A DNA stretch of 64,000 nt from Bradyrhizobium lablabi (lineage in GTDB: Bacteria > Pseudomonadota > Alphaproteobacteria > Rhizobiales > Xanthobacteraceae), in assembly GCF_018131005.1 (NCBI RefSeq), contig NZ_JAFCJK010000010.1, forward strand, positions 208,771 to 272,770. The letters run 5' to 3'. How positions within the stretch are numbered: position 1 is the stretch's first letter; each line of letters opens with the position of its first letter. The notes beneath the pieces were generated by a model. It made no database searches. It was not told the DNA's origin and worked only from the letters and a program-made list of their open reading frames with translations. This document shows positions 16,761 to 25,604 of the stretch, one piece after another. The position numbers were made by a program, and so were the translations under genes.

Positions 16761-17062
16761 GGCAGGAATCGTCGAATCCGGCTGGAGGATCATTCGGAAC
16801 ACTAAGCCCGACAGACGGTAAATTTCGGGTGAAAGTTGGTTCCACCGTCGGCGGCAAGCGTGGCCGATTTGTGGAGCAGGCCACCCCGGCAAATCAATTT
16901 GCGCGCCTTTTCTGTTCTTAAGACGCGTTCCAGCGCTGCGCTCGCTCTTTTCACTTGGCAGAATGGCCGCGATTACCGACAATGTGGGCCCATAAACCAC
17001 CGCATTTCCGGCAGAATCAGTTTTTCCTGGATACGGCGGACGCAAGGGACGGCGCCAAGTGA
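16761..17062. other. Divergent intergenic region
   Basis: This 302-base gap separates divergent cpdR and the amidohydrolase gene and must contain both promoters. I see no palindrome or repeat that stands out. Confidence 0.5.
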
Positions 17063-17950
17063 ATGACCCAGTTTGATGGCGAGTTGTCGCCTCCGTTCGA
17101 GATCGTTGAGCCGCAGACCTGGCGGGCGCCGATCATCTTCAATTCGCCCCATTCGGGCTCGGTCTATCCACCCGAGTTTCTAAACGCCTCCCGGATCGAC
17201 CTGGCTGGGCTGCGCCGCTCGGAAGATTCGTTCATGGACGAGCTGATCGAAGGCCTCGGCGACCGCGGCTTCCCGACCGTGAGGGTCAATTTTCCGCGCT
17301 CCTATGTTGACGTGAATCGAGAGCCCTATGAGCTCGATCCGCGCATGTTCACCGGACGGCTGCCAAGCTTTGCCAATACGCGCTCGATGCGGGTGGCAGG
17401 CGGTCTCGGCACCATTCCGCGCGTGGTTGGCGACGGCCAGGAAATCTATCGCGAGCGGCTCGATGTCGATGAAGCGCTGAGCCGGATCGAGGCGCTCTAC
17501 AAGCCCTATCACCGCGCACTGCGGCGGCTGATCAACAAGGCGCACCAGGCGTTCGGCACGGTGATCGTGGTCGACTGCCATTCGATGCCCTCGGTCGGCG
17601 TCTCGCGCGACGAGCCGCGCCGCCCCGACGTCGTGATTGGCGACCGCTACGGCACGAGCTGCGCGCCGCGCCTTCCCGATCTCGTCGAGGAGATCATGGG
17701 CTCGCTCGGCTATTCGATCGGCCGCAACAAGCCCTATGCCGGCGGCTTCATCACCGAGCACTACGGCAACCCGGCGAGCGGTCTGCATACCGTCCAGATC
17801 GAGCTCAACCGCGCGGTCTACATGGACGAGCGGCGGCGCGTGCGCGGGCCCCGCTTTGCGCAAGTGACCGCCGATTTCACAACACTGGCCGAGGCGCTCG
17901 CCAAGATGCCGCTCGGCGATCTCGGACCGTTCCAGGCCGCGGCGGAATAA
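17063..17950 (+). CDS. N-formylglutamate amidohydrolase family protein
   Basis: The 295-aa product has the family signature FNSPHSGSVYPPEFL near residues 28-42, a second metal-site region VDCHSMPSVG (about 172-181), and ITEHYGNP (about 230). This zinc-dependent family hydrolyses N-formyl-L-glutamate to formate and glutamate at the end of one histidine-degradation route; some members act on related N-acyl amino acids. No hut genes are adjacent, so assignment to histidine breakdown rests on family membership alone. The ATG at 17063 is the first in the open frame. It is divergent from cpdR. Confidence 0.88.
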   Translation: MTQFDGELSPPFEIVEPQTWRAPIIFNSPHSGSVYPPEFLNASRIDLAGLRRSEDSFMDELIEGLGDRGFPTVRVNFPRSYVDVNREPYELDPRMFTGRLPSFANTRSMRVAGGLGTIPRVVGDGQEIYRERLDVDEALSRIEALYKPYHRALRRLINKAHQAFGTVIVVDCHSMPSVGVSRDEPRRPDVVIGDRYGTSCAPRLPDLVEEIMGSLGYSIGRNKPYAGGFITEHYGNPASGLHTVQIELNRAVYMDERRRVRGPRFAQVTADFTTLAEALAKMPLGDLGPFQAAAE

Positions 17951-18070
17951 GCGACGAACGAGAGCCGGCTCTTCAGATCGACCGCCCTATCTGCGCTTGG
18001 CGCGCAGCGAATGATTCCTGGTTCACTCCGACGCTGCCGATGTGAAGAGTGGATTCATCCTACCCGAAAG

Positions 18071-18158
18071 AAAAAAGGGCCGCTTGAATGAACAAGCGGC
18101 CCAAGTCTAGGGAGGAAACGCCCAAGGAGGGCAGCGATAGCGCGAGGCGCTACCGCAC
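18071..18158 (-). ncRNA. mmgR: MmgR/suhB-type trans-acting small RNA (alpha-r8 family candidate)
   Basis: On the minus strand an approximately 88-nt transcript can be drawn. A 5' hairpin (GGUAGCGC/GCGCUAUC) comes first. A short hairpin GCCC-UCCUU-GGGC then displays an anti-Shine-Dalgarno loop. A single-stranded UUUCCUCCCU motif follows, and a perfect 10-bp terminator stem GGGCCGCUUG/CAAGCGGCCC is followed by UUUUUU. The UUUCCUCCCU motif, this layout and the position beside an inositol-monophosphatase-family gene agree with what I recall of the suhB RNA motif (Rfam RF00519), characterised as MmgR in Sinorhizobium meliloti, where it restrains polyhydroxybutyrate accumulation. The 5' end is inferred from the promoter. 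Confidence 0.8.
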
Positions 18159-18164
18159 CGCAAC

Positions 18165-18193
18165 AATATGCGACCGCGACGCACAAAACGCAA
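18165..18193 (-). promoter_or_regulatory. Predicted promoter of the MmgR-like sRNA
   Basis: The minus strand shows TTGCGT (18193-18188) and CATATT (18170-18165) separated by 17 bases, a fair alphaproteobacterial housekeeping promoter. It would start transcription about 7 bases on, just before the first sRNA hairpin. Confidence 0.55.
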
Positions 18194-18469
18194 GAGTTTT
18201 CGAAACATTGCCCGCGCAAAATTCGCTCGGCAGGCGGATCAGCAACAGCTCGTCAAATTCAATCTTTATCGTGTAAAATCAATCATTTAACAGATCATTC
18301 GCGCTGCAAGTGCCGTCCAATGCATAGCTTGTATACCAGGAACTGGCAACTTCGTGATCGCACGGGAGTGGCCGAGGCGAGCGGAAGTCGAGCCGATTCG
18401 AAAGCCGGGAAATTCGTCATCAGGGCGGGATAATGCTCGGTTAGCGATGCGCGTCTCCACAGATTGAGC

Positions 18470-18573
18470 TAGAGCATTATCGGTTCTGATTGAATCAGAA
18501 CCGAAGCTCTAGATTCTTGTTTTGACGCGTTTTCCTTGCGCGAACCGGCGTCCCCTTCGCCCGAAAACGCTAT
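18470..18573. repeat. Palindromic intergenic repeat
   Basis: TAGAGCATTATCGGTTCTGA pairs with its near-complement ending GCTCTA at 18511, and is followed by a GCGTTTTCCTTGCGCGAACC arm. I recall this element as common between genes of Bradyrhizobium and relatives; there is one copy in this window. Confidence 0.6.
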
Positions 18574-18626
18574 AGGCAAGTGCGCTTCCGATTTCCATCT
18601 TGCCCTGCGCTATCGAAGGATCTGCC

Positions 18627-19406
18627 GTGACGGTCATCGACTTTACCGCCTTCATCGGCCGCCTTGCGACCGTATCCGGCGAAACCATCCTGCCGTTCTT
18701 CCGGACCTCGCTTTCCGTCGACAACAAGAGCGCCAGCGATTTCGATCCCGTGACCGAGGCCGACCGCGCCGCAGAAGCCGTGATGCGGCGACTGATCAAG
18801 GCCAGTTTCCCCCAGCACGGTATCGTCGGCGAGGAATTCGGCAATGAGCGTGAGGACGCCGACTATGTCTGGGTGCTCGATCCGATCGACGGCACCAAAT
18901 CCTTCATCGCCGGTTTCCCGATCTGGGGCACCCTCATCGCGCTGCTGCACAAAGGCATGCCGGTGTTCGGCATGATGCACCAGCCCTATATCGGCGAGCG
19001 CTTCTCCGGCGACAACGGCTCTGCGAATTATTCCGGTCCATCCGGCGAGCGACGGCTTACGGTACGGCGCTGCGCCTCGTTGAAGGAGGCGACCGCCTAC
19101 ACCACGAGCCCGCTGTTGATGAACCAGGACGACCGCGCCTGCTTCAGCCGCATCGAAAACATCGCGCGGCTGACGCGCTATGGCGGCGACTGCTATTCCT
19201 ACTGCATGCTGGCCGCCGGCCATCTCGACCTCGTGGTCGAGACTGAGCTGAAACCTTACGACATCGCCGGCCTGATCCCGATCGTCACCGGCGCCGGCGG
19301 CATTGTCACCACCTGGGACGGCAGGCCGGCGCAAGGCGGCGGCCGCATCATCGCCGCCGGCGACCCCCGGGTGCACGCAGCGGCGATGGAACTGCTCAAC
19401 GCCTGA
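18627..19406 (+). CDS. hisN: Inositol-monophosphatase-family phosphatase (histidinol-phosphatase HisN or SuhB-like)
   Basis: The 259-aa protein carries the family's metal-binding motifs: GEEFG (about 79-83), the DPIDGTKSF signature (about 94-102), and ELKPYDIAGLIPIVTGAGG near the C-terminus. The family comprises Mg-dependent, Li-sensitive phosphomonoesterases. In many rhizobia this subgroup is annotated as the inositol-monophosphatase-like histidinol-phosphatase that acts in histidine synthesis, but inositol phosphates cannot be excluded. I chose GTG 18627 because GAAGGA lies 6 bases upstream and the first helix starts there; an ATG 27 bases earlier is possible. The MmgR-like sRNA lies upstream on the other strand. 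Confidence 0.8.
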   Translation: MTVIDFTAFIGRLATVSGETILPFFRTSLSVDNKSASDFDPVTEADRAAEAVMRRLIKASFPQHGIVGEEFGNEREDADYVWVLDPIDGTKSFIAGFPIWGTLIALLHKGMPVFGMMHQPYIGERFSGDNGSANYSGPSGERRLTVRRCASLKEATAYTTSPLLMNQDDRACFSRIENIARLTRYGGDCYSYCMLAAGHLDLVVETELKPYDIAGLIPIVTGAGGIVTTWDGRPAQGGGRIIAAGDPRVHAAAMELLNA

Positions 19407-19408
19407 GT

Positions 19409-20299
19409 TCAGGGCGCAGCGGCGCGCAGGTGATCCACGAGTTGCTTGGCCGGCCGCGGCAGGCCCTTGAAGCTGCGGGCGCAGATCGTCAACCTGCGGT
19501 TGGCCCAGGCGTCGCGGATCCGGATCGCGACGATCGGCATCGCTCGTGCGCTCCGCCGGGCGGCGGTCTCAGGCACCACGGCGACGCCGACGTCGGCCGC
19601 AACCATCTGGCAGATGGCGTCGAAATCGCGCAGGCGGGCGCGGAAGCGCAAGCGGGCGCCGAGTTTCGCCGCATGCCGCGAGATATGGACCTGCAGCGCC
19701 GTCGATGCGGTGAGCCCGACGAAATCGCGATCGACCACCTCCTGGAAGTCGATCTGGCGGCGGCTGCCGAGATCGCTCCGCTTGGCCGCCACCAGCGTCA
19801 GGCGGTCCTCGCTGAAGACGAAGCGCTCGATGCTGTCGGGTAGCGCGTGCTCGGCGGCAAAGCCGAGGTCGGCCGCGCCGCTCGCAATCGCGGCGGCGAT
19901 GTCGGCGCTCTCACGCTCCTCGACATCGACATTAATGTCAGGGTGCTCGCGCAGGAAGGCGGCCAGTGCCCGCGGCAGATGTTCCGACAGTCCCGACGTG
20001 TTGGCGAGCAGCAGCACGCTCGCCCGGACGCCGCTGGCATAGGCCGCAAGATCGCCCTGCAGGGCCTCGACATTGTGGATCACGATACGGGCATGGTCGA
20101 GCAGGCTCTCGCCCGCCGCGGTGAGTTCCACGCCGCGGCGGCCGCGCTTGAGCAGCGCGACACCCAGCGCATCCTCCAGTCCCTTGATCCGCTCGCTGGC
20201 GGAAGCAAGTGCGAGATTCGCGCGCGCCGCGCCCTGCGTGATGCTGCGCGCGTCGGCCACCGCGATGAACAGCTGCAAGTCGACCAGATCGAACCGCAT
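19409..20299 (-). CDS. LysR-family transcriptional regulator
   Basis: This 296-aa protein has an N-terminal winged helix (residues 1-60, DLQLFIAVADARSITQGAAR and ASERIKGLEDALGVALLKRG). A periplasmic-binding-protein-like effector domain (about 88-290) follows. The start at 20299 places the helix-turn-helix at the usual distance from the N-terminus; the open frame extends 90 bases further but adds non-family sequence. It is divergent from the TauE-type permease, with about 90 bases between them, so it probably regulates that gene. The effector is unknown. Confidence 0.88.
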   Translation of the reverse strand: MRFDLVDLQLFIAVADARSITQGAARANLALASASERIKGLEDALGVALLKRGRRGVELTAAGESLLDHARIVIHNVEALQGDLAAYASGVRASVLLLANTSGLSEHLPRALAAFLREHPDINVDVEERESADIAAAIASGAADLGFAAEHALPDSIERFVFSEDRLTLVAAKRSDLGSRRQIDFQEVVDRDFVGLTASTALQVHISRHAAKLGARLRFRARLRDFDAICQMVAADVGVAVVPETAARRSARAMPIVAIRIRDAWANRRLTICARSFKGLPRPAKQLVDHLRAAAP

Positions 20300-20388
20300 C
20301 GTGTCTCCAACAGGTCTTCGGACATGCCGAAGGCTGGCTCCGTAACCTCCAGATTGTGCCGATCCATGCGATCGGTCAATGTGCCGCA

Positions 20389-21141
20389 ATGTTCGACCAT
20401 GTCCTCATCCTGATCGCGTTCGCGTTCCTGCTCGCCGGCTTCGTCAAGGGCACCCTCGGCCTCGGCCTGCCGACGGTGGCGATGGGGCTGTTGGCGGTGA
20501 CGATGCCGCCAGGCCAAGCGATCGCGATCGTGATCGTGCCGGCCATTGTCACCAACATCTGGCAGACCTTCGTAGGGTCGTATCTGCGCGACATCATCAA
20601 GCGGTTATGGCCGCTGATGGTCGGCACCGTCGTCGGCATCTGGCTCAATGCCGGGCTGCTGACAGGGCCCTACGCACCCTATGGCACCGTGGTGCTCGGC
20701 CTGCTGCTGGTGATCTACGCGATCGTGGGCCTGAGCAGGTTCAGCTTCAAGGTCGCCCGGCGCGACGAGAAATGGATCGGCGGCATCGTTGGCCTGATCA
20801 CCGGCGTGATCTCGGCGGCAACCGGCGTGCAGGTAATTCCCTCGATGCCGTTCATGCAGGCGATCGGGATGGAGAAGGACGAACTGGTGCAGGCGCTCGG
20901 CGTCTTCTTCACCACCGCGACCGTAGCCCTTGCCTTCAACCTCACGGCGTCGGGTCTGCTGACTGCCGCGACCGCCCTGCCGGGTGCGGTGGCAATGGGG
21001 GCGTCCTTCACCGGCATGTTCATCGGCCAGTCGGTGCGCTCGCGAATGCAACCGGAGGTATTCCGACGCTGGTTCCTGATTTCGATGATCCTGCTTGGCG
21101 TCTATCTCGCTGGCAGTGCGCTGATAAAGCTACACGGCTGA
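20389..21141 (+). CDS. TauE/SafE-family anion exporter or permease
   Basis: The 250-aa product is hydrophobic, with about eight membrane segments. A short polar loop (ARRDEKWIGG) separates two homologous halves, each beginning with a glycine-rich helix (LAGFVKGTLGLGLP and GLITGVISAATGV). That is the two-repeat pattern of the TauE/SafE (DUF81) family. Members move sulfite, sulfoacetate, taurine-derived or other small organic anions. ATG 20389 was preferred to the ATG 33 bases upstream because the first membrane helix begins immediately. The divergent LysR gene probably controls it. The substrate is not predictable. Confidence 0.85.
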   Translation: MFDHVLILIAFAFLLAGFVKGTLGLGLPTVAMGLLAVTMPPGQAIAIVIVPAIVTNIWQTFVGSYLRDIIKRLWPLMVGTVVGIWLNAGLLTGPYAPYGTVVLGLLLVIYAIVGLSRFSFKVARRDEKWIGGIVGLITGVISAATGVQVIPSMPFMQAIGMEKDELVQALGVFFTTATVALAFNLTASGLLTAATALPGAVAMGASFTGMFIGQSVRSRMQPEVFRRWFLISMILLGVYLAGSALIKLHG

Positions 21142-21146
21142 TTGGT

Positions 21147-21785
21147 TCAGCGCGCTTCCAGCATCGCGATGCGAACGCCGAGGTAGACGAACAGCCCGCC
21201 GAGCGCGCGGTTGATCCAGGCGATCACGCCGGCCGATTGCCTGATGCGGCCCGCGGCACGAGTTGCGAATGCCGCGACGCCGAGGCACCAAACCGTGCCG
21301 TTGACGATGAAGATCAGTCCGAGCACGAGGAAGGCGAGCGCCTTGTGCGGCGAATCCGCCGCCACGAATTGCGGCAGGAAGGCCAGGAAAAACAGCGCCA
21401 CTTTCGGATTGAGGATATTGGTCAGCGCCCCCTGCCAGAAGATGCGCCGGATCGAACTCTCGCCGCCCTGTCCCGCCACGTCCGCGATCGGTTGCGCGCG
21501 CGACAACAGCATCTTCAGCCCGGTGAAGAGCAGATAGGCCGCGCCGACCAGCTTGAGCGCCAGGAACGCCGACGACGACGCCATCAACAACGCCGACAGC
21601 CCGATCGCCGCGCCCAGTACGTGGACCAGGCAACCGCAGCTGATGCCGATTGCTGCGGCGGCCCCGCCGCGCCAGCCCGACTGGATGCTGCGGCCGATGA
21701 TGTAGGCGGTGTCCGGCCCCGGGGTGACGTTGAGCAGCAAACCGGACGCGACAAACAGCCAAAGCTCGTGGATACCGAGCATCAC
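21147..21785 (-). CDS. LysE/RhtB-family amino-acid exporter
   Basis: The 212-aa protein has the LysE-family N-terminus ending in LNVTPGPDTAYIIGRS (about 18-33) followed by five further hydrophobic helices, for example AFLVLGLIFIVNGTVWCLGV. The family exports lysine, homoserine, threonine or similar amino acids. The gene converges on the TauE-type gene with only five bases between stops. Two ATGs stand in tandem at the start; either could be used. Confidence 0.85.
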   Translation of the reverse strand: MMLGIHELWLFVASGLLLNVTPGPDTAYIIGRSIQSGWRGGAAAAIGISCGCLVHVLGAAIGLSALLMASSSAFLALKLVGAAYLLFTGLKMLLSRAQPIADVAGQGGESSIRRIFWQGALTNILNPKVALFFLAFLPQFVAADSPHKALAFLVLGLIFIVNGTVWCLGVAAFATRAAGRIRQSAGVIAWINRALGGLFVYLGVRIAMLEAR

Positions 21786-22022
21786 AGCAAAACTAACCTA
21801 TGTGAGTAACGAACCTGAAAGGCTGATCGGCCAGAAACGTGCGATTCCGGCGACAGACAAACCGCATACGAATTCGTTAGTGAAGCACGCTGTGAAGACC
21901 GTCCGTCGCATGCCAATTCCTGTTACAATACACTGTTATTGGGTGTAGACCGGGCTTCCGAGACACGGCGTATCTTGTAAGATTGGAAACGGCTGAAGGG
22001 CCTTTCCAGGGCAGAGGGGGAT

Positions 22023-23828
22023 ATGGAAAGACGGCTGGCCGCCATCCTGTGCGCTGACATCGCCGGGTATTCCCGCATGATGGGTGCCGACGAGGCGGGA
22101 ACGCATGCCTCTTTCAAGGCCCACCGCAGCGCGATCTATCCGATCATTCTCAACCACGGCGGCCGAATCGTCAAAAATACCGGCGACGGCTTCCTGCTCG
22201 AGTTCCCGAGCATCATCGGCGCAATCGAGGCCGCGGTCGCAATGCAGACATTGATGGCTGAACGCAACGAGCATCTGCCCGCCGATCGTGCCATGCACTT
22301 CCGCATGGGCGTCCACATGGGCGACGTGATGGCCGATGAGGACGAGGTGTTCGGCGATGACGTCAATATTGCCGTTCGACTCGAGACGGTGGCCGCGCCC
22401 GGCGGCATCGCGGTGTCGGATAAAGCCCGCACCGAGGCCGGCCGGCGGCTTGCCATCACTCTGGGCGACGCGGGTCCGCATCGCTTCAAGAACATCGCCG
22501 AACCGGTCAACGTCTGGACCTGGGTACCGGCGGGATCATCCGATGTCCAGGAGAAGGCCGCGCAGGACGGGCCGCACCTGCCGGCGCAATACCGGACGGC
22601 AATCGTCGGCGTGCTGCCGTTCGACAATCTCAGCGGCAGCGCCGACGAGTATTTCTCCGACGGCCTGACCGAGGATTTGATCCACGCGCTGTCGCTGCAA
22701 TCCTTCTATCGCGTGCTGAGCCGGAACTCGACCTTCGCCTATAAGGGCAAGAACGTCAGCACGCGCCTGATCGCGCGCGAGATCGACGCGACCTACTTGA
22801 TCCAGGGTTCGGTGCGGCGCGCTGGCAGCAAGGTCCGCGTCACCGCCGAGCTGATCGCGCCGGAAAAGGGCGAGCAACTGTGGACCGGCCGCTATGACCG
22901 CGACATGGGCGACCTGTTCGCGATGCAGGACGAGATCACCGCCAATCTCTCCGCCGCGATCGCCCAGGAGATCTATCGCGCCGAGGCCTCCGCGCCGGCG
23001 CGCGCGCCCGACTCCGAACTGACCGCATGGGACCGCTTCCTGAAGGGCCTGTCACACTACTATCTCCAGACCAAGGCCGATTTCGAGACCGCGATCGCAC
23101 TGTTCAAGGAGGCGATCGAGCTCGATCCGTCACTCTCGATCGCGCGCGCCTATCTCGCCACCATGCAAATCCAGGGTGCCCAGTTCGGCTGGATCCCGAG
23201 CACGCGCGAACTGTGGGCATCGTCGGTGAACCTTGCCGAAAGCAGCGTAAGGCTCGATCCTCGATCGTCTTTCGCTTTCTCCCTGCTCGCCTATCTGCAC
23301 GCGATGCAGGGACATCACGAAGCCGCCATGGACGCCATCAAGCGGGCAATCGAGCTCAATCCCTACGACATGGGGGCGCGCGGCGTGCTCGGGATCTGCC
23401 ACATGGTGATCGGCGATCACCGCCGGGCGATCGAGCTGTTCTCGATGGCGGTCCAGCAGCGCGGCAACAGCGATCCCCGTTATCAATGGGCGGCGTTGAG
23501 CGCGTTCAGCCATTATCTGCTCGGTCAATATGACGCGTCGCTCTCATGGTCGCGCGAGGCGCTCTATCTGAATCCCAATCATTTGCAGGGGCTTGCGGTG
23601 CGCGCGGCGGCGCTTGCGCAGCTCGGACGCGCGGAAGAAGCAGCAGAAGCGGCGAAGGCGCTGCTGAGCAATTATCCGGACCTGACCGTCGAACGTCACC
23701 TGCGCAATTTCTATTGGAAGAATCCGGCCGACATCGCCCACTATCGCGACGGCCTCTTGAAAGCCCACATCCCTTTCGGCAAACTCGCTCTGGTTGCATC
23801 AGCACCCAAACTCGCCGTTGATTCGTGA
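22023..23828 (+). CDS. Class III adenylate/guanylate cyclase with TolB-like and TPR domains
   Basis: This 601-aa protein begins with a class III nucleotidyl cyclase domain (about 1-165): metal-binding Asp in AAILCADIAGYSRMM, NTGDGFLLEF, and GVHMGDVMADEDEVFGDDVN. A TolB N-terminal-like segment follows (about 195-320; GVLPFDNLSGSADEYFSDGL, then ATYLIQGSVRRAG), then TPR-like helices (about 330-590). No membrane segment is visible, so it is probably cytoplasmic. This architecture is expanded in Bradyrhizobium, presumably producing cAMP in response to ligands bound by the C-terminal part. The gene is monocistronic. Confidence 0.88.
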   Translation: MERRLAAILCADIAGYSRMMGADEAGTHASFKAHRSAIYPIILNHGGRIVKNTGDGFLLEFPSIIGAIEAAVAMQTLMAERNEHLPADRAMHFRMGVHMGDVMADEDEVFGDDVNIAVRLETVAAPGGIAVSDKARTEAGRRLAITLGDAGPHRFKNIAEPVNVWTWVPAGSSDVQEKAAQDGPHLPAQYRTAIVGVLPFDNLSGSADEYFSDGLTEDLIHALSLQSFYRVLSRNSTFAYKGKNVSTRLIAREIDATYLIQGSVRRAGSKVRVTAELIAPEKGEQLWTGRYDRDMGDLFAMQDEITANLSAAIAQEIYRAEASAPARAPDSELTAWDRFLKGLSHYYLQTKADFETAIALFKEAIELDPSLSIARAYLATMQIQGAQFGWIPSTRELWASSVNLAESSVRLDPRSSFAFSLLAYLHAMQGHHEAAMDAIKRAIELNPYDMGARGVLGICHMVIGDHRRAIELFSMAVQQRGNSDPRYQWAALSAFSHYLLGQYDASLSWSREALYLNPNHLQGLAVRAAALAQLGRAEEAAEAAKALLSNYPDLTVERHLRNFYWKNPADIAHYRDGLLKAHIPFGKLALVASAPKLAVDS

Positions 23829-23881
23829 GCGAGTTCGGTAACGGGCACTATTCAGTCCGAAAGCTTTCAGGATGTGGTTTC

Positions 23882-24541
23882 ATGTCGGACATTGCTTCAG
23901 GCGAGACGCCTGCCCCGCCGGTTTCGCCGAATAATCCCTGCCCGTTCCTGCGCGCATTGGTAGCCGGCGGCTATGTTGGCGGCCATGTTGTGCCGCTGGC
24001 CGAACTGAGCGGGACGATCGATCGCGCGACCGGCAAGACGGGCCTGGCTGCGATCAATGCCGGCATCAAGATCTTCATGGTCGCGCAGATCGCAAACGGC
24101 CTCGGTCCGCTCAGCCAGTTGCGCTCCCTGACCAAGGGCGCGGTCCTCGACGAGTTGCGCAATGGTCCTCTCGACAAGCACGGCGCGGGCTCGCGCATCC
24201 TCGACGAGCATGCGGTGGTGCATGAGGAGGAGATTGCGCGTCTCGCCACCTACGGCCAGACCTATAACAATCCCGACGGCGGCACCGAACGCGGACTGTC
24301 GGCGTCCGACATCAAGACCTTCATGGCCGCCAACTTTCAGCGCGCCAAGGACGAGCATCCCCGGTACTACGCGATCCTGCGCTGCTATTACCCGCTGCTG
24401 ATGCTCGGCGAATGGCCGGTGCTGCTGGACATCATGGGCAAAGGCCAAGGCAAGGACCGCTATCTCAGCGTTGCCGAAATCAGGACGCTGTTTGTCGAGC
24501 GCCGCTTTCCCGACCGGATCATCGCGCTGCTGAAGCGCTGA
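23882..24541 (+). CDS. Uncharacterised protein with PCP motif, possible heme-thiolate peroxidase (family 2) relative
   Basis: The 219-aa product has NPCPFLRALVAGGYVGG at residues 18-34. A Pro-Cys-Pro at the N-terminus followed by a Leu-rich helix and Gly-Tyr is the axial-ligand motif of chloroperoxidase-like heme-thiolate enzymes. A later DEHAVVHEEEI segment resembles that family's EHDASLSR helix. No His-rich or iron-sulphur motif is present. The remaining helices (FMAANFQRAKDEHPRYYAIL, LSVAEIRTLFVERRFPDR) fit the same fold in length. Similarity is weak and judged by eye, so function remains open; it could simply be a conserved unknown. The first ATG is used; upstream GTG codons are possible. 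Confidence 0.6.
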   Translation: MSDIASGETPAPPVSPNNPCPFLRALVAGGYVGGHVVPLAELSGTIDRATGKTGLAAINAGIKIFMVAQIANGLGPLSQLRSLTKGAVLDELRNGPLDKHGAGSRILDEHAVVHEEEIARLATYGQTYNNPDGGTERGLSASDIKTFMAANFQRAKDEHPRYYAILRCYYPLLMLGEWPVLLDIMGKGQGKDRYLSVAEIRTLFVERRFPDRIIALLKR

Positions 24542-24548
24542 AATCGCT

Positions 24549-25496
24549 TCACTTGAACAGCGGCGTGCCCGGCACGAAAGCGTCAAAGGCGGCCCAGAAT
24601 TGCGCACGGTAGCGGTCCTGCTCCTGCAGGATCTCATGCTTTGCGCCGGCAATCACGAGGTGCGAGCCGGCGCGCAAATGATAGGCGAACTCCTCGATCG
24701 CGGCCGTCGACACCACCTCGTCGTTGCTCGCGGCCAACATCAGGATCGGTTGGCGGATTTCGGACGGGTAGGACATGCCACGGAAGGTGCGCATCGCGGT
24801 GAAAGCCGTGTCGGCCCAGGCGACCGTCGGCGCGGCGATGCCGAGTGTCGGGTCTTCTTCCAGGATCGCGGCATTGCGGGCGTGGCGCACGGGATCGCTG
24901 GTCACAGGATTGTTGATAAAGGGAGACGTCCCAACCAGTTCATCGGTGCCACCGGGAATATAGCGGCCGCCCTGCCCGGCGAAACGCATGATCCGCAGCA
25001 GCGCAGTCGACGTAAAGGAAGTGCGGCGACGAGGGAGGTCGATCATCGGCGCCGCCAGCACCATGCGATCGAACCAGCGCTTGCCCGCATGCGCCAGGCG
25101 CAGCATCACCGCGCCACCCATCGAATGCGCCAACGCGAAGAAGGGTGGCGGACAGTCGGGCAACACCACCTGCCGCACGAAGGTTTCGACGTCGACCTCG
25201 TAGTCGGCGAAGTCGCGCACATAGCCCTTGCGGGGATCGCGCAGGCGTCGCGACGAGTGGCCCTGCCCGCGCCAATCGATCATCGCGACGGCAAAGCCAC
25301 GGTCGCGCAGGTCGCGCACGGTCTCGAAGTATTTTTCGATCATCTCGCCGCGCCCGCTAAAAACGCAGACCGTGCCCTTGCGGCCCGGCGGCGGCGCCCA
25401 GCGTGCGAAGCGCAGTTCCGCCCCATCGGGAGTCTTGATGGTGCCGCTGACAACGTCCTCCGGAACCGGGTTGGCTGGAATGGAGACAAGCGTCAT
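24549..25496 (-). CDS. Alpha/beta hydrolase (monoacylglycerol lipase/lysophospholipase-like)
   Basis: The 315-aa protein has the hydrolase pattern of the PldB/monoglyceride-lipase group: oxyanion region SGRGEMIEKYFE, the strand MIDWRGQGHSSR, the nucleophile elbow LAHSMGGAV (Ser near 125), the acid in LMLAASNDEVV and a late His in IAGAKHEI. There is no signal peptide. It converges on the preceding gene and is divergent from the heat-shock gene. Substrates are probably short acyl esters or lysophospholipids; this is by family only. Confidence 0.85.
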   Translation of the reverse strand: MTLVSIPANPVPEDVVSGTIKTPDGAELRFARWAPPPGRKGTVCVFSGRGEMIEKYFETVRDLRDRGFAVAMIDWRGQGHSSRRLRDPRKGYVRDFADYEVDVETFVRQVVLPDCPPPFFALAHSMGGAVMLRLAHAGKRWFDRMVLAAPMIDLPRRRTSFTSTALLRIMRFAGQGGRYIPGGTDELVGTSPFINNPVTSDPVRHARNAAILEEDPTLGIAAPTVAWADTAFTAMRTFRGMSYPSEIRQPILMLAASNDEVVSTAAIEEFAYHLRAGSHLVIAGAKHEILQEQDRYRAQFWAAFDAFVPGTPLFK

Positions 25497-25570
25497 GCGC
25501 GGAACCGGCTGCCGGGGACGGAATGAAAATCAAGCGCGCCAGTGCCAAAAAGCGAAGCTGTTTCCGCCCC

Positions 25571-25598
25571 TTGAACGCGACGCAGGTCCTCCCATATC
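25571..25598 (+). promoter_or_regulatory. Predicted promoter of the small heat-shock gene
   Basis: TTGAAC (25571-25576) and CATATC (25593-25598) are separated by 16 bases. The preceding C bases and the CCCATAT block also resemble rhizobial RpoH promoters, so either housekeeping or heat-shock sigma factor may be used. Transcription would start near 25605. Confidence 0.5.
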
Positions 25599-25604
25599 AC
25601 CTCA

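Larger units (their letters stand above)
18159..18626. other. Intergenic region between the sRNA and the phosphatase gene
   Basis: It contains the sRNA promoter at its left edge, an AT-rich stretch around 18240-18300, the palindromic repeat at 18470-18573, and the ribosome site GAAGGA before the GTG start of the phosphatase. Confidence 0.6.

Noticed and set aside
18088..18276. 62-aa ORF
   Set aside because: It overlies the MmgR-like sRNA in antisense; its first codons are the terminator loop and stem, so it is unlikely to be a protein.
22023..24541. Cyclase gene plus next gene as a CBASS-like defence system
   Set aside because: The cyclase is a class III adenylate-cyclase type with TPRs, not a CD-NTase, and no effector domain lies next to it.
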